Below are positions 49,113-57,209 of a DNA stretch of 64,000 bases, piece after piece. The notes beneath the pieces are model-generated. The model was not told the DNA's origin, ran no database searches, and was given only the letters and a program-made list of their open reading frames with translations. Origin of the DNA: Kumtagia sp963820075 (lineage in GTDB: Bacteria > Pseudomonadota > Alphaproteobacteria > Rhizobiales > Rhizobiaceae); contig CAWFYS010000019.1 of NCBI GenBank assembly GCA_963820075.1, positions 1-64,000 on the forward strand. The letters are read 5' to 3'. Both the position numbers and the translations under genes were made by a program. Numbering within the stretch: position 1 is the first letter of the stretch; each line of letters begins with the position of its first letter.

Positions 49113-49445
49113 ATGAACGCCTCAGAGAACCGCGCCGATACGGCCCTGCGCTTTGAGACGCGCGAACGGACCCGGTTCATGCCTTCGCTGGAACTGCGGC
49201 GGCGGTCGAACGACCACCCGATGGCGATGTTCTCCCTCGCGGTCGGTGCGGCATTTCTCTCGATGGCCTTTGTTCCGACAACCGGCGGCCCGGCCTTCGC
49301 GGCTTTCGGGGAGCCGTCCAGGGTGGAGCAGGACGTCCGCACGACCGAAAAGACATCGCGGCTGCCGACCGTCGACACTGAATTTGCCTGCCGCGACCCG
49401 CAACGCAACGCCGAGGAAGATGCGTGCGTCATGACGTTCGCCTAG
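49113..49445 (+). CDS. Hypothetical membrane or exported protein
   Basis: 110 residues from ATG 49113. A basic N-terminus (ETRERTRFMPSLELRRRSNDHP) precedes one hydrophobic stretch (MAMFSLAVGAAFLSMAFVP, about residues 35-55) ending TTGGPAFAAFG, a possible signal or anchor, then a short polar tail with two cysteines (FACRDPQRNAEEDACVMTFA). The stop codon TAG is shared with the first bases of the repeat that follows. No known family. A CtrA-like motif lies upstream. Confidence 0.5.
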   Translation: MNASENRADTALRFETRERTRFMPSLELRRRSNDHPMAMFSLAVGAAFLSMAFVPTTGGPAFAAFGEPSRVEQDVRTTEKTSRLPTVDTEFACRDPQRNAEEDACVMTFA

Positions 49446-49527
49446 GGCATGTTCCGAAAAGTTGCAGACTTTTCGGAACAAGGAATTAGAGCAGGTGAAT
49501 GAATCCTCCCAATTCATCCTGCTCTGG
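49443..49527 (+). repeat. Rhizobial palindromic repeat F, copy 1
   Basis: Two adjoining hairpins: TTCCGAAAAGT/ACTTTTCGGAA and AGAGCAGGTGAAT/AATTCATCCTGCTCT. A fuller copy in the opposite direction lies at 58319-58422. The type (AGAGCATGATCCCGAAAAGT-like) is frequent between genes in rhizobial genomes. Confidence 0.75.
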
Positions 49528-49559
49528 GCTTCGAGCGCGAATGCGCGCTTGCAGGTTCA

Positions 49560-49672
49560 AGAGCGTCTCGCAGGGCCGTCCGGCGCCGCGACATGAGTCT
49601 TAGGGGGGCACGCCGTCTCAGGCGTACCGCGAGGGCCCCTGCCGTCACCCGACGGCAGGGGCCTTTGTCTTT
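49560..49672 (+). ncRNA. Candidate small RNA ending in a strong terminator
   Basis: Between convergent genes, a stretch of about 110 nt contains a small hairpin (ACGCC-GTCTCA-GGCGT at about 49609-49624) followed by a 13-bp perfect stem GGCCCCTGCCGTC/GACGGCAGGGGCC (49634-49663) and TTTGTCTTTTT. The distance from the preceding stop and the intervening repeat make simple termination of that gene less likely. A promoter is not clear, and no known sRNA family is recognised. Confidence 0.35.
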
Positions 49673-49673
49673 T
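49634..49673 (+). terminator. Rho-independent terminator
   Basis: 13-bp perfect GC-rich stem with loop ACCC followed by TTTGTCTTTTT on the forward strand. The reverse strand has no T tract, so it is not for the leftward histidine kinase gene. Confidence 0.85.
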
Positions 49674-49696
49674 TGCTTTGCCTTGATCAAACCCGA

Positions 49697-51779
49697 TCAT
49701 TTCCTGGAGAGCTGATCGTTGATGGCGGCCAATACGCCGCGCACGTCGAGCGTGCTGAATGGCTTTTCCAGGATCTGCGGCCGATGTTCGTCCGGCAGTT
49801 CGTCCACTTCGGCGCGGGCGCCGATCATGTCGCCGGTAACCAGCACGAAACGTTCGGCGAGTTCGGGGGCGCTTCTTGACCAGTTCCTGGAAGATGGCAA
49901 GGCCGTTGGCGCCCGGCATGCGCAAGTCGCTGAAGACGATATCGACTTCCTCGCCGCCCAGCATTTCCTCGATGGAAGACCAGGCAAGGAATGTACGCGA
50001 CTTGATGCCCATCAGCAGCAGCAGATCCTCCAGGGAGGCGGCCACATCGGGCTCGTCGTCGATGATGAGGGCGTGAGTGATGCTGCTCGACGGCGCTGGG
50101 CCAACGGCAAAGCTGTTGGCATCGCCCGTCACCGCGGGCAGCTCCACGATGAATCTTGCGCCGGTAGGCAGCGCCGTCTCGTACCAGATACGCCCCTTGT
50201 GGCGTTCGACGATGGATTTGGAGATGGAAAGCCCGATCCCGGTTCCGACGCCGACCGGCTTGGTCGTGAAATAGGATTCAAAAATGCGGTGGCGGATGCC
50301 TATCGGTACGCCCGGTCCATTGTCCTCGATCACGAACCCGCACTTGCCGTCGTCACGCCGGAAGGTTCGGACCTTTATGCGCTTGTCGCTGCCGGTGGCC
50401 GCAAGCGCGTGCTGGCTGTTGACCAGAAGGTTGGCGGCGACCTGCGTGAGGTGATCGGGGTCGGCGATGACCGGAAGGGCGCCGCGGACGAAGTCGGTCT
50501 CGATCATTATGCCGCTCGAACGCGCGCCGTAGGCGGTCACCTCAAGGGCGGCGCGCACCGCATTGTTCAAATCCATCTCTCCCTGGCTCGGCGGGTGCAG
50601 GCGCACCATGCCGAGGAAGCTTTTCACGATGCGGCCGCAGCGCTCCGCCGCCGCCCGCACCTTCTCCGCGCGCAACTTGGTTTGGGGGTCCGGTGCGAAT
50701 TCGTGCAGCAGGGTCGACTGCGCGACGACGACGGCCAGCGGATTGTTCAGCTCGTGCGAGACGCCGGCCAGCAGCGATCCCATCGCCGCCATCTTCTCGT
50801 TCTGGTGCAGCCGTTCGCGTTGCTGGTTGATTTCTTCCTCCGCCCGGCGCTTGTCGCGCAGGTCGCGGATCGAGCCGAAAATGAGACGCCGGTCCGCCAC
50901 CTGAATCTCGGTCGCGGTCAGCTCGATCGGAAAGACTTCGCCGGCGGCATTCTGCGTCACGGTCTCCATGCGCTGGCCGATCATCGGCGCGCCGCGGCCG
51001 GACATGTATTCGGCCCCGTTCGCATAGCCCTTGCGAAATTGCTGGGGAATGATCGTCTCGAGCAGATCGAGACCCAGAATCTCGGCGCGCGTATAGCCGA
51101 ACATCTTTTCGGCGGCCGGGTTGAACTCGATCACGCTGCCGGTCTCATCGATGACGATGATGGCGTCGAGCGATGCCTTGATCATGGTCCGCCGGATGAT
51201 CTCGCTGACATGCGCTTCCGAGAAGGAGCGCTCGATCGCGTCGCCGACGGCCATGGCGACGATCTCGACGGCGGCGATCTCGTCGTCCGTCCAGATGCGT
51301 TCGCGCACGCAGTCATTGACGGCGAGCGTGCCCCACAGATGTCCGTGGGCGAATACCGGCACCGAAACAAACGACTTGATGCGCTGGCGCTCGAAGTCCT
51401 GGCGCAGGAAGCCCTTGACGCCGCTGGTCAGGCCGCTGAAGGTCTTGCCCTGCCGCACCTCGGCGGAGAGGCGCTGCAGCAACTGATCCGAACCGATGAT
51501 GTCCTGGTGGATGGTCGTCGGCACTTTTATTTCGGCGTCGATCCTGTCGTCGACCCAATAGGCCGAGATCGACTGGGAGAAGCCCCTGTCGGGCAACTCC
51601 CTCAGCCGGAACAGAATGCCGCGATGCCCGGCCAATTCCCTGGCGAGTGTCTCCAGCACCTCCGGTATGGCGCGCTGCCAGTCGGGCGCCTGCCGCAGCA
51701 GCCGCGTCAGCCTCAGGGCCGCGACGGTGCTGCCGCCATCGGCGTGCCGTTCGGCTTTTCGGATGTCTCCGTCCTGCAT
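49697..51779 (-). CDS. Hybrid sensor histidine kinase, GAF-PAS-HisKA-HATPase-REC (frameshift near 49878)
   Basis: About 693 residues after correction. Order: GAF domain (about residues 25-185; FVSVPVFAHGHLWGTLAVND), PAS domain (about 200-320; IVIDETGSVIEFNPAAEKMFGYTRAEILGLD), HisKA with phosphoaccepting His in LLAGVSHELNNPLAVV, HATPase (NLLVNSQHAL; VIEDNGPGVP; GTGIGLSI) and a C-terminal receiver (LIIDDEPDVA; FSDLRMPG). The receiver is cut by one base after FQELVKK; the next frame gives APELAERFVLVTGDMIGA to the stop at 49697. No membrane segments: a cytoplasmic sensor. Forms an operon with the response regulator 29 nt upstream. Confidence 0.87.
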
Positions 51780-51808
51780 TGACGCGGGTCCCTGGGTCTG
51801 TTGAGACC

Positions 51809-52540
51809 TTAGTGCATGTCCTCGGGCAGCGCGAAAATATATCCTTCGCCTCGCACTGTCCGCAGATAGCGTGGATTGGCCGGGTCGGCCTCGATCTTCT
51901 TGCGCAGCCGCATGACGCGGATATCGACGGCGCGCGAGGTTTCCGGCTCCTCGCACAGGCCGATCGCCTCGGAAAGGGCGGCCCGGGTGAGCAGGCGGTT
52001 CGGGCGCGAGAGGAATACTTCGAGCACGTCGAACTCGCTCTTGGCCATTTCGATCACATTGCCGCTGGCCCCGGTAAGCACCCGGCCGTCCAGGTCCACG
52101 CTGAATTCGCCGAAAGAGACCGCGCGGCGTATCGGTTCGTCGCCGGCGGCCTTGTGCACGGGCATTTCGTCCGGCGACGGCACGCGACGCAGCACGCTGC
52201 GCACCCGCGCCAGCATCTCCCGCAGTTCGTAGGGCTTCACCATGTAGTCGTCGGCGCCGAGTTCCAGGCCGACGATCCTGTCGATCGCCGTGCCCGCGGC
52301 GGTCGCGTAGATGATGCCGACCGGCATGCGCGAGCGCAGCCATCGTCCGAGCGACAATCCGTCCTCGCCCGGCATGGCGATGTCGAGAATCACGAGATTG
52401 AACAAGGTGGTCTCGGCCGCTTGCCGCATGGCGGCGGCACTTTCCAGTGCCGTTACGTCAAAGCCGCTTGCGCCGAGATACTCGGCAACGGCGTCCCGAA
52501 GGTCGGGCTCGTCCTCGACAATTGCAATCTTGGCACGCAG
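51809..52540 (-). CDS. OmpR-family response regulator (probable CTG start)
   Basis: 243 residues if started at CTG 52540. The receiver has all key residues: EDE near the N-terminus (KIAIVEDEPDLRDAVAEYLG), Asp in LVILDIAMPGEDG, Thr in YATAAG and Lys in DDYMVKPYE. The winged-helix output domain ends VRGEGYIFALPEDMH. The first ATG in frame is at 52429, but that start would remove the first acidic pocket. Upstream of CTG lies GGAGG 10 nt away and a stop codon, and there is no ATG, GTG or TTG between. Cognate of the hybrid kinase downstream. Confidence 0.85.
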   Translation of the reverse strand: MRAKIAIVEDEPDLRDAVAEYLGASGFDVTALESAAAMRQAAETTLFNLVILDIAMPGEDGLSLGRWLRSRMPVGIIYATAAGTAIDRIVGLELGADDYMVKPYELREMLARVRSVLRRVPSPDEMPVHKAAGDEPIRRAVSFGEFSVDLDGRVLTGASGNVIEMAKSEFDVLEVFLSRPNRLLTRAALSEAIGLCEEPETSRAVDIRVMRLRKKIEADPANPRYLRTVRGEGYIFALPEDMH

Positions 52541-52633
52541 CGTGGTCTAGCCTCCAAATCTGGTAGAAGGTAGTTTAGGTTCGAACATAATGTCCAGAAC
52601 GGCAAGGACTGCCAACAGTATTTCGGATTACCC

Positions 52634-53320
52634 GTGAAACGAAGACCGATCGTTGCACTTGGCTGCCTCCCCAAGGCTCATGCCGACGAGATAACGGATT
52701 ATCTCGTCCGGCGTGGCTACGAAGTCCGTCGCGCCGACGAAGAGTGGGAATTGCGCCCGCTTCTGGTGACGCCGCAAGTCGATGTGATCGTGCTGGGAGA
52801 CGAGCTTTCGTCTTCGGCGGTCCTCGGCCTGCTGCGGCACCTGCAGAGCGACGCGGACCCCGCCGCGATCCTGGTGCGCGCAAAGACCGAACTGGTCGAA
52901 ACGGTGCTCGCGCTCGAACTCGGAGCGGCGGACGTGGTCGACGCGCCGGCGGACATGCGCGAACTGGCGGCGCGAATCGCCGGGCTGCTGGTGCGCCGCG
53001 GCAAGGCGCCTCCGGACCTCGTGCCCCTGGAAAACTCGACCGTGGACATCAGGTCCGCGCTGGTCATGCACCATTCCGGAAACGAAGAGCAGCTCTCGCC
53101 CGGGCAGGTGGCGCTGCTGAGGCTGTTTCTGGCCAATCCGCGCAAAGTGCTTACGCGCGACGATATCATCGCCGCGGCGCCCGCCGAAAACACCGATGCT
53201 TTCGACCGCTCGATCGATTCGCGGATCGTGCGCCTGCGGCGCAAGCTCGACACGGAAACGATCGTCACCATCCGCGGCACGGGATACCGCTTCGATCCGC
53301 CGGCGGACTGGCCGGGCTGA
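52634..53320 (+). CDS. Atypical OmpR-type regulator with degenerate receiver
   Basis: 228-residue protein from GTG 52634, divergent from the two-component operon. The C-terminal winged helix is typical (LSPGQVALLRLFLANPRKVLTRDDIIAAAPAE ... SIDSRIVRLRRKLDTETIVTIRGTGYRFDPP). The N-terminal receiver keeps the fold pattern but not the phosphorylation pocket: the acidic pair is replaced by GCLPKAH, the phosphoacceptor Asp by Gly in DVIVLGDEL, and the conserved Lys by Ala in DVVDAPAD. It is probably not regulated by phosphorylation. It may respond to protein contact or just its own level. Confidence 0.78.
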   Translation: MKRRPIVALGCLPKAHADEITDYLVRRGYEVRRADEEWELRPLLVTPQVDVIVLGDELSSSAVLGLLRHLQSDADPAAILVRAKTELVETVLALELGAADVVDAPADMRELAARIAGLLVRRGKAPPDLVPLENSTVDIRSALVMHHSGNEEQLSPGQVALLRLFLANPRKVLTRDDIIAAAPAENTDAFDRSIDSRIVRLRRKLDTETIVTIRGTGYRFDPPADWPG

Positions 53321-53323
53321 GCT

Positions 53324-53491
53324 TCACAGGCGTATGGCGGTGGCGGCGGGAGCCGGAGCGGCCGTTTCACTTGCCAGGCTCTGCGGCTCGACGCGGTCCC
53401 GCAGCAGCACGGTGGCGGCGCCGGCAAAGCACAGAAGCACCTGGACGTAGATCAGAGCGGTCAACACGCCCGGGGCAACATTGGATTTCAT
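53324..53491 (-). CDS. Small single-pass membrane protein
   Basis: 55 residues on the reverse strand, ATG 53491 to TGA 53324. One hydrophobic helix (GVLTALIYVQVLLCFAGAATVLL, residues 8-30) is followed by an Ala/Pro-rich tail (ASETAAPAPAATAIRL). Upstream TAGGGACATG is a plausible ribosome site. Composition and placement between two genes are right for a small inner-membrane protein. Function unknown; no similarity recognised. Confidence 0.5.
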   Translation of the reverse strand: MKSNVAPGVLTALIYVQVLLCFAGAATVLLRDRVEPQSLASETAAPAPAATAIRL

Positions 53492-54085
53492 GTCCCTACC
53501 TCAACGGCTCAAGGTCGGCCTGAATTATCGGCCCGCCCGAGTGGAATCTTGTCTATCCGCAGGTTTCTTTCGCAAAACCGTGACACTCTTTCTCAACCCT
53601 GCTCAATCCCGCGAGCGGGCACGGCGCACTGTCGAGAACGCTTTAACGCGCCGGACTGGAGAAGGTTCAAAACCGAAGGTTGCCGTCGCTATCGCGCGCC
53701 GCTTCGACCAACCAATGCCGCCGCAGTTCATTTTCGTTGTTTCACCCCACCTATCCGATGACAGGGTATCGCATCCTGGGTGTTTCCGTACGATGCCGCT
53801 TCGAAACCACAATGTAGCAGTCACGTTTCCAGCAGCGCGACTTCCAATGTCCGCAAGGCTTTCATGCGGTAAAACACTACCCGAAGGCTTGAAGAATACC
53901 GTAACGTCAAACTACCAGATTTGACCGAAACGGTACAGATACCTCATTCGCATTACAACAATGCGGGCAGAAACGGTTACAATTACGAAACGAAATACAG
54001 CCACATCGAAATCAATCCGAAACGTCCTCCCCTGACGATAAGTGGCAGTCACAGGCGACCCGAAAGGCGCGCAGGGGAGGTCACG
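53492..54085. other. Intergenic region upstream of the L,D-transpeptidase gene
   Basis: About 590 bp, lower in GC than its surroundings toward the right end. It holds repeat E copy 2 (53557-53602) and several GAAACGGTTACA/GAAACGGTACAG-like motifs near 53930-53985. Open frames here lack domain-like sequence. The promoter of the downstream gene should be in the AT-richer right part. Confidence 0.45.
53557..53602. repeat. Short dispersed repeat E, copy 2
   Basis: CCGCAGGTTTCTTTCGCAAA ... CTCAACCCTGCT is a diverged copy of the repeat at 15734-15781, sharing CCGCAGGTTTCT, AAAACCGTGACAC and CCTGCT. Confidence 0.5.
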
Positions 54086-54544
54086 ATGAAGGTGGTTCTG
54101 TCAGCTAAACTCATCAAAGTCGCAGCCGCCGCCATGGCCGGCCTGGCGCTGGTTTTCGGCGCGGGCGCCGCCCAGGCCTCGAATGCCAAGCTCGTCGCGG
54201 AAGTGTCGCTGTCGACACAGACGATGAGCATTTCGATCGACGACCGCCCGGCCTATGTCTGGAAGGTTTCGACCGCGCGAAAAGGCTATGTGACGCCGAC
54301 CGGCACGTTCAAGCCGACCCGCATGCACAGGATGTGGTACTCGCGCAAATATGACAATTCGCCGATGCCGCATTCGGTCTTCTTCAACGGCGGCTATGCG
54401 GTACATGGGACCGATCACATCAAGCGGCTCGGCCGGCCGGCATCGCATGGCTGCGTGCGGCTGCATCCCGCCGACGCGGCCGACTTCTACCGGCTGGTCG
54501 AAACCTTCGGGCGCACCAATACGAGCATCGTCATCACCCGCTGA
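54086..54544 (+). CDS. L,D-transpeptidase (YkuD/ErfK family)
   Basis: 152-residue exported enzyme of cell-wall cross-linking. Signal peptide MKVVLSAKLIKVAAAAMAGLALVFGAGAAQA is followed directly by the YkuD domain: VEVSLSTQTMSISID-type start, GYVTPTGTFKPTRM, and the active site HGTDHIKRLGRPASHGCVRL with catalytic Cys about residue 123 and His before it. ATG 54086 follows GGGGAGGTCACG; an in-frame ATG at 53921 would bury the signal peptide. In rhizobia such enzymes make LD-cross-links or attach proteins to peptidoglycan. Confidence 0.9.
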   Translation: MKVVLSAKLIKVAAAAMAGLALVFGAGAAQASNAKLVAEVSLSTQTMSISIDDRPAYVWKVSTARKGYVTPTGTFKPTRMHRMWYSRKYDNSPMPHSVFFNGGYAVHGTDHIKRLGRPASHGCVRLHPADAADFYRLVETFGRTNTSIVITR

Positions 54545-54603
54545 ATGACCGATGCGATTCGGGCGCTTCGCAACGGCGCGAGCGAAAAGATGCAGGTCGC
54601 TGG

Positions 54604-55539
54604 TCAGACCGTCCAGAAATAGCGCACGATGTGAAAGAATATGGGGGCGGCGAAGACCAGGCTGTCGGCGCGGTCGAGCATGCCGCCGTGGCCCTCGATC
54701 ATATGGCCCCAATCCTTGACGCCCTGGTCGCGCTTGATGGCGGAAGCGACCAGCCCGCCCAGAAAGCCCATCAGGCAGATCAGAAATGCGACGATCGCCG
54801 CCTGGAGCGGGCTGAAAGGCGTGAGGAAGGAAAGGCCGGCGCCCAGCAGGCTGGCGGCCGCAACGCCGCCGACCAGCCCTTCCCAGGTCTTTGACGGCGA
54901 GACCGACGGCGCTATCCTGTGCCGCCCGAACAGCTTGCCGAAAACATACTGCAACACGTCGCTGCCCTGCACGGTGATCATGAGGAAGGCGATGAGCAGC
55001 AGGTTGCGGCCCTCGAAGCCGGGTACGTCGAGGGTCAGCAGAGCAGGCACGTGGCTGATGCAGTAGACCGACAGCATCACCGCCCATTGCTGGGCCGAGA
55101 CGCGTTCAAGAAAGCGTTCGGTGTCGCCCTGCAGCGCGGTGACGGCCGGCATCAGCAGGAAGCAGTATACCGGAATGAAAATGGTGAAGAGCCCGTACCA
55201 GGCCGTCCAGACCAGCCAGTACTGGATCGGGATGATGACGGAGAACATGGCCAGCAGCACCCAGTGATCGCTGCGGCGGGTGTGCGTCAGCGTCACGAAT
55301 TCGCGCAATGCGGCAAACGAGATCAGCGCGAACAGCACGGTCATGCCGTCCTTGCCGAAGATGAAGGCGATCGCGACCAGGGCCACCATCACCCACCATG
55401 CCTGGATGCGCTGGTCGAGGTTGACGAGCGTCGGGCTCGCCGGATCGGCCGACCGCCACCTGAGCACGGCGGTGACGAGACTGGCGGTCAGCAGTACGCC
55501 GACGAGTCCCGCGAACAACAGGACGGCCTCGCGCATCAT
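54604..55539 (-). CDS. cdsA: Phosphatidate cytidylyltransferase
   Basis: Integral membrane enzyme forming CDP-diacylglycerol from phosphatidate and CTP; 311 residues with about eight helices. The CDS signature is seen as SPSKTWEGLVGGVAAASLLGAG ... SAIKRDQGVKDWGHMIEGHGGMLDRADSLVFAAP. It belongs to the longer variant (YnbB type) rather than the housekeeping CdsA near the uppS gene. ATG 55539 overlaps the stop of the acyltransferase gene by four bases (55536-55539), so the two are coupled. Confidence 0.88.
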   Translation of the reverse strand: MMREAVLLFAGLVGVLLTASLVTAVLRWRSADPASPTLVNLDQRIQAWWVMVALVAIAFIFGKDGMTVLFALISFAALREFVTLTHTRRSDHWVLLAMFSVIIPIQYWLVWTAWYGLFTIFIPVYCFLLMPAVTALQGDTERFLERVSAQQWAVMLSVYCISHVPALLTLDVPGFEGRNLLLIAFLMITVQGSDVLQYVFGKLFGRHRIAPSVSPSKTWEGLVGGVAAASLLGAGLSFLTPFSPLQAAIVAFLICLMGFLGGLVASAIKRDQGVKDWGHMIEGHGGMLDRADSLVFAAPIFFHIVRYFWTV

Positions 55540-56201
55540 CTGCTTTCCCTCTGATGGCGTGGCCGCAGCGCCAGCAGCGCCGCATGGGCGCGCTTCAGGA
55601 AGTCGTGCCGATCCTCGCCGTCGCGCAGCGCGACCGGCGGGCCGAAGACGACGCGGCAAAGCAGCGGCACGGGAAGGAAGTGGCCTTTCGGCAGCACGCG
55701 CGACATGTTCTCGATCCAGCACGGTACGAGTTCGACGTGCGGGCGCGCCGTGGCGAGGTTGAACAGTCCCGAGCGAAAGCCGAGCAGCGGCTCGTCGGTC
55801 ATGTTGCGCGTGCCTTCCGGAAACAGGATGAGCGAGTAGCCCTGGTCGAGGACATCGAGCATGGCTTGGATAGGGTTCTGGCCGGGTTCCGTCCAGCCGC
55901 GGTTGATCAGGACGGACGACAGCAGGTCTTCGGCGACGAAGCGGCGCAGGCGCGACTTGCCCCAATAGTCGGCCGCCGCGACGGCGCGGGTGTGCTGCCT
56001 TTCGCGCTCGGGCAGGCAGGCCGACAACAGAATGAAATCGCCGTGGCTCGCATGATTGGCGAAGTAGATGCGCTGGCGCTCCGATGGCCCGCTGCCGTTC
56101 CAGATCGGCCTCACACCGGTAATGGCCCAGGCAAGCGCTGACAGGGCGACGGAGGTCGCGGTGCGTAGCCGGCGAAAGAGGAAGGCGCGCGGTCCGTTCA
56201 T
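55536..56201 (-). CDS. plsC: 1-acyl-sn-glycerol-3-phosphate acyltransferase family protein
   Basis: 221-residue PlsC-type acyltransferase. The catalytic HxxxxD motif is in YFANHASHGDFILL, the FPEGTR motif in LILFPEGTRNMTDE, and a third block in PCWIENMSRVLPKGHFLPVPL. It would supply phosphatidate for the following cytidylyltransferase. With cdsA and the phosphatidyltransferase gene it forms a compact leftward phospholipid block resembling the ynbABC arrangement. Confidence 0.85.
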   Translation of the reverse strand: MNGPRAFLFRRLRTATSVALSALAWAITGVRPIWNGSGPSERQRIYFANHASHGDFILLSACLPERERQHTRAVAAADYWGKSRLRRFVAEDLLSSVLINRGWTEPGQNPIQAMLDVLDQGYSLILFPEGTRNMTDEPLLGFRSGLFNLATARPHVELVPCWIENMSRVLPKGHFLPVPLLCRVVFGPPVALRDGEDRHDFLKRAHAALLALRPRHQRESR

Positions 56202-56492
56202 CCGCCGCCTCGGTTTGAAGCTGTTGCCGGCCAGGCAGCCTGGATCAAAGACCAGGGCGCAAGGGCTTCGGCACGCTGACCATGTTCGATCACGGGATCA
56301 TTATGCAGCGTCATGAATGAGCGGTTCCCGAAAAATGCCAAAGTCCTGAGCCCCGGCTAACGGGATGGATTCCGCCTCCTACCCAGCCGTCATGGGTCGT
56401 GAAGCGGTGTTCGGCCGCCGAGGCGGCGCGCGGCCCGGCTTGGCTCGGGGAAGGGGACATTTCGTGGATCTCCTCGCGATCGGGACGCGGAT

Positions 56493-57095
56493 TCAGGCGG
56501 CCGGCCGCAAGCCGGCGCGGGCGCGGTTGACGATGGTGAAAAGCGAAAGCAGCGCCAGCAGCGGGAAGACATAAGGCGCAATCGCCCCGATCCCGAGACC
56601 GGAGGCGAGCAACAAAGCGAGGATGGCCAGGGCCAGAGCGCGGTCGCTCTTGCCGAAGGGACCGGCATAGTTGCGGCCGATGCCGGCCGGAATGCCCAGA
56701 ACGCCGGCGAATTCGGCTACCACCGAAGCGACCGCGAAAGCGACGATGCCCGAGGGCGGGAAGATCGGCACGGCCGCGAAGGCGAGGATCAGGGCGAGAT
56801 CGGATGCCACGTCGCAGAGTTCGTTCAGATACATTCCCAAAGAGGACGCTTGACCGTGCTCGCGCGCCAGCATGCCGTCCATGGCGTTGAGCGCCATGCG
56901 CAGGAACAGCACGAGCGGGACCAGCAGCAGGACCACCGGGTGCGGAAACGCCGCGACGGCGCCGGCGCAGGCGATGGATAGCAGCGCGGCGAAGATGGTG
57001 ACCTGATTGGCCGTCACGCCGCTGTCGGCAAGCCGTTTGACCAGGGGGCGCAGCAGACCCTGGAAAGCCGGCTTGAGCGCGTAGAGCGTTGCCAT
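56493..57095 (-). CDS. CDP-alcohol phosphatidyltransferase family protein
   Basis: 200-residue membrane enzyme that would transfer a phosphatidyl group from CDP-diacylglycerol to an alcohol. The family motif is visible as NAMDGMLAREHGQASSLGMYLNELCDVASD. Compared with DxxDGxxAR-x8-G-x3-D-x3-D, the first and third Asp are Asn here, a variant I believe is typical of a proteobacterial subgroup (YnbA-like), so function may differ. ATG 57095 is chosen; a longer frame to 57188 would run through the TetR operators. Its promoter overlaps those operators. Confidence 0.8.
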   Translation of the reverse strand: MATLYALKPAFQGLLRPLVKRLADSGVTANQVTIFAALLSIACAGAVAAFPHPVVLLLVPLVLFLRMALNAMDGMLAREHGQASSLGMYLNELCDVASDLALILAFAAVPIFPPSGIVAFAVASVVAEFAGVLGIPAGIGRNYAGPFGKSDRALALAILALLLASGLGIGAIAPYVFPLLALLSLFTIVNRARAGLRPAA

Positions 57096-57125
57096 GCGAA
57101 TCGGTTCCCTTCGAAACACCTTGAC

Positions 57126-57194
57126 TTGAACGATGTTCACGCTATCTGTGACATGAATTTGAACAGTGTTCAAGCTTTTTTTGAACACCGTTCA
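57126..57194. promoter_or_regulatory. Three phased TGAAC-N3-GTTCA operators
   Basis: TGAACGATGTTCA (57127-57139), TGAACAGTGTTCA (57160-57172, extended to TTGAAC-N3-GTTCAA) and TGAACACCGTTCA (57182-57194). Centres are 33 and 22 bp apart, multiples of 11, so all sites face one side of the helix. They fill the divergent gap between the phosphatidyltransferase gene and the TetR gene. Confidence 0.75.
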
Positions 57195-57209
57195 CAAATC
57201 CGCGGCAGG

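Noticed and set aside
49557..52343. One 928-codon reverse frame covering kinase and regulator
   Set aside because: The 5' part is an out-of-frame reading of the response regulator and the 3' part is out of frame after 49878. The real genes are at 49697-51779 and 51809-52540.
53481..53924. 147-codon forward frame
   Set aside because: Contains a dispersed repeat, has no ribosome site and looks non-coding; the small reverse-strand membrane protein at 53324-53491 is more credible there.
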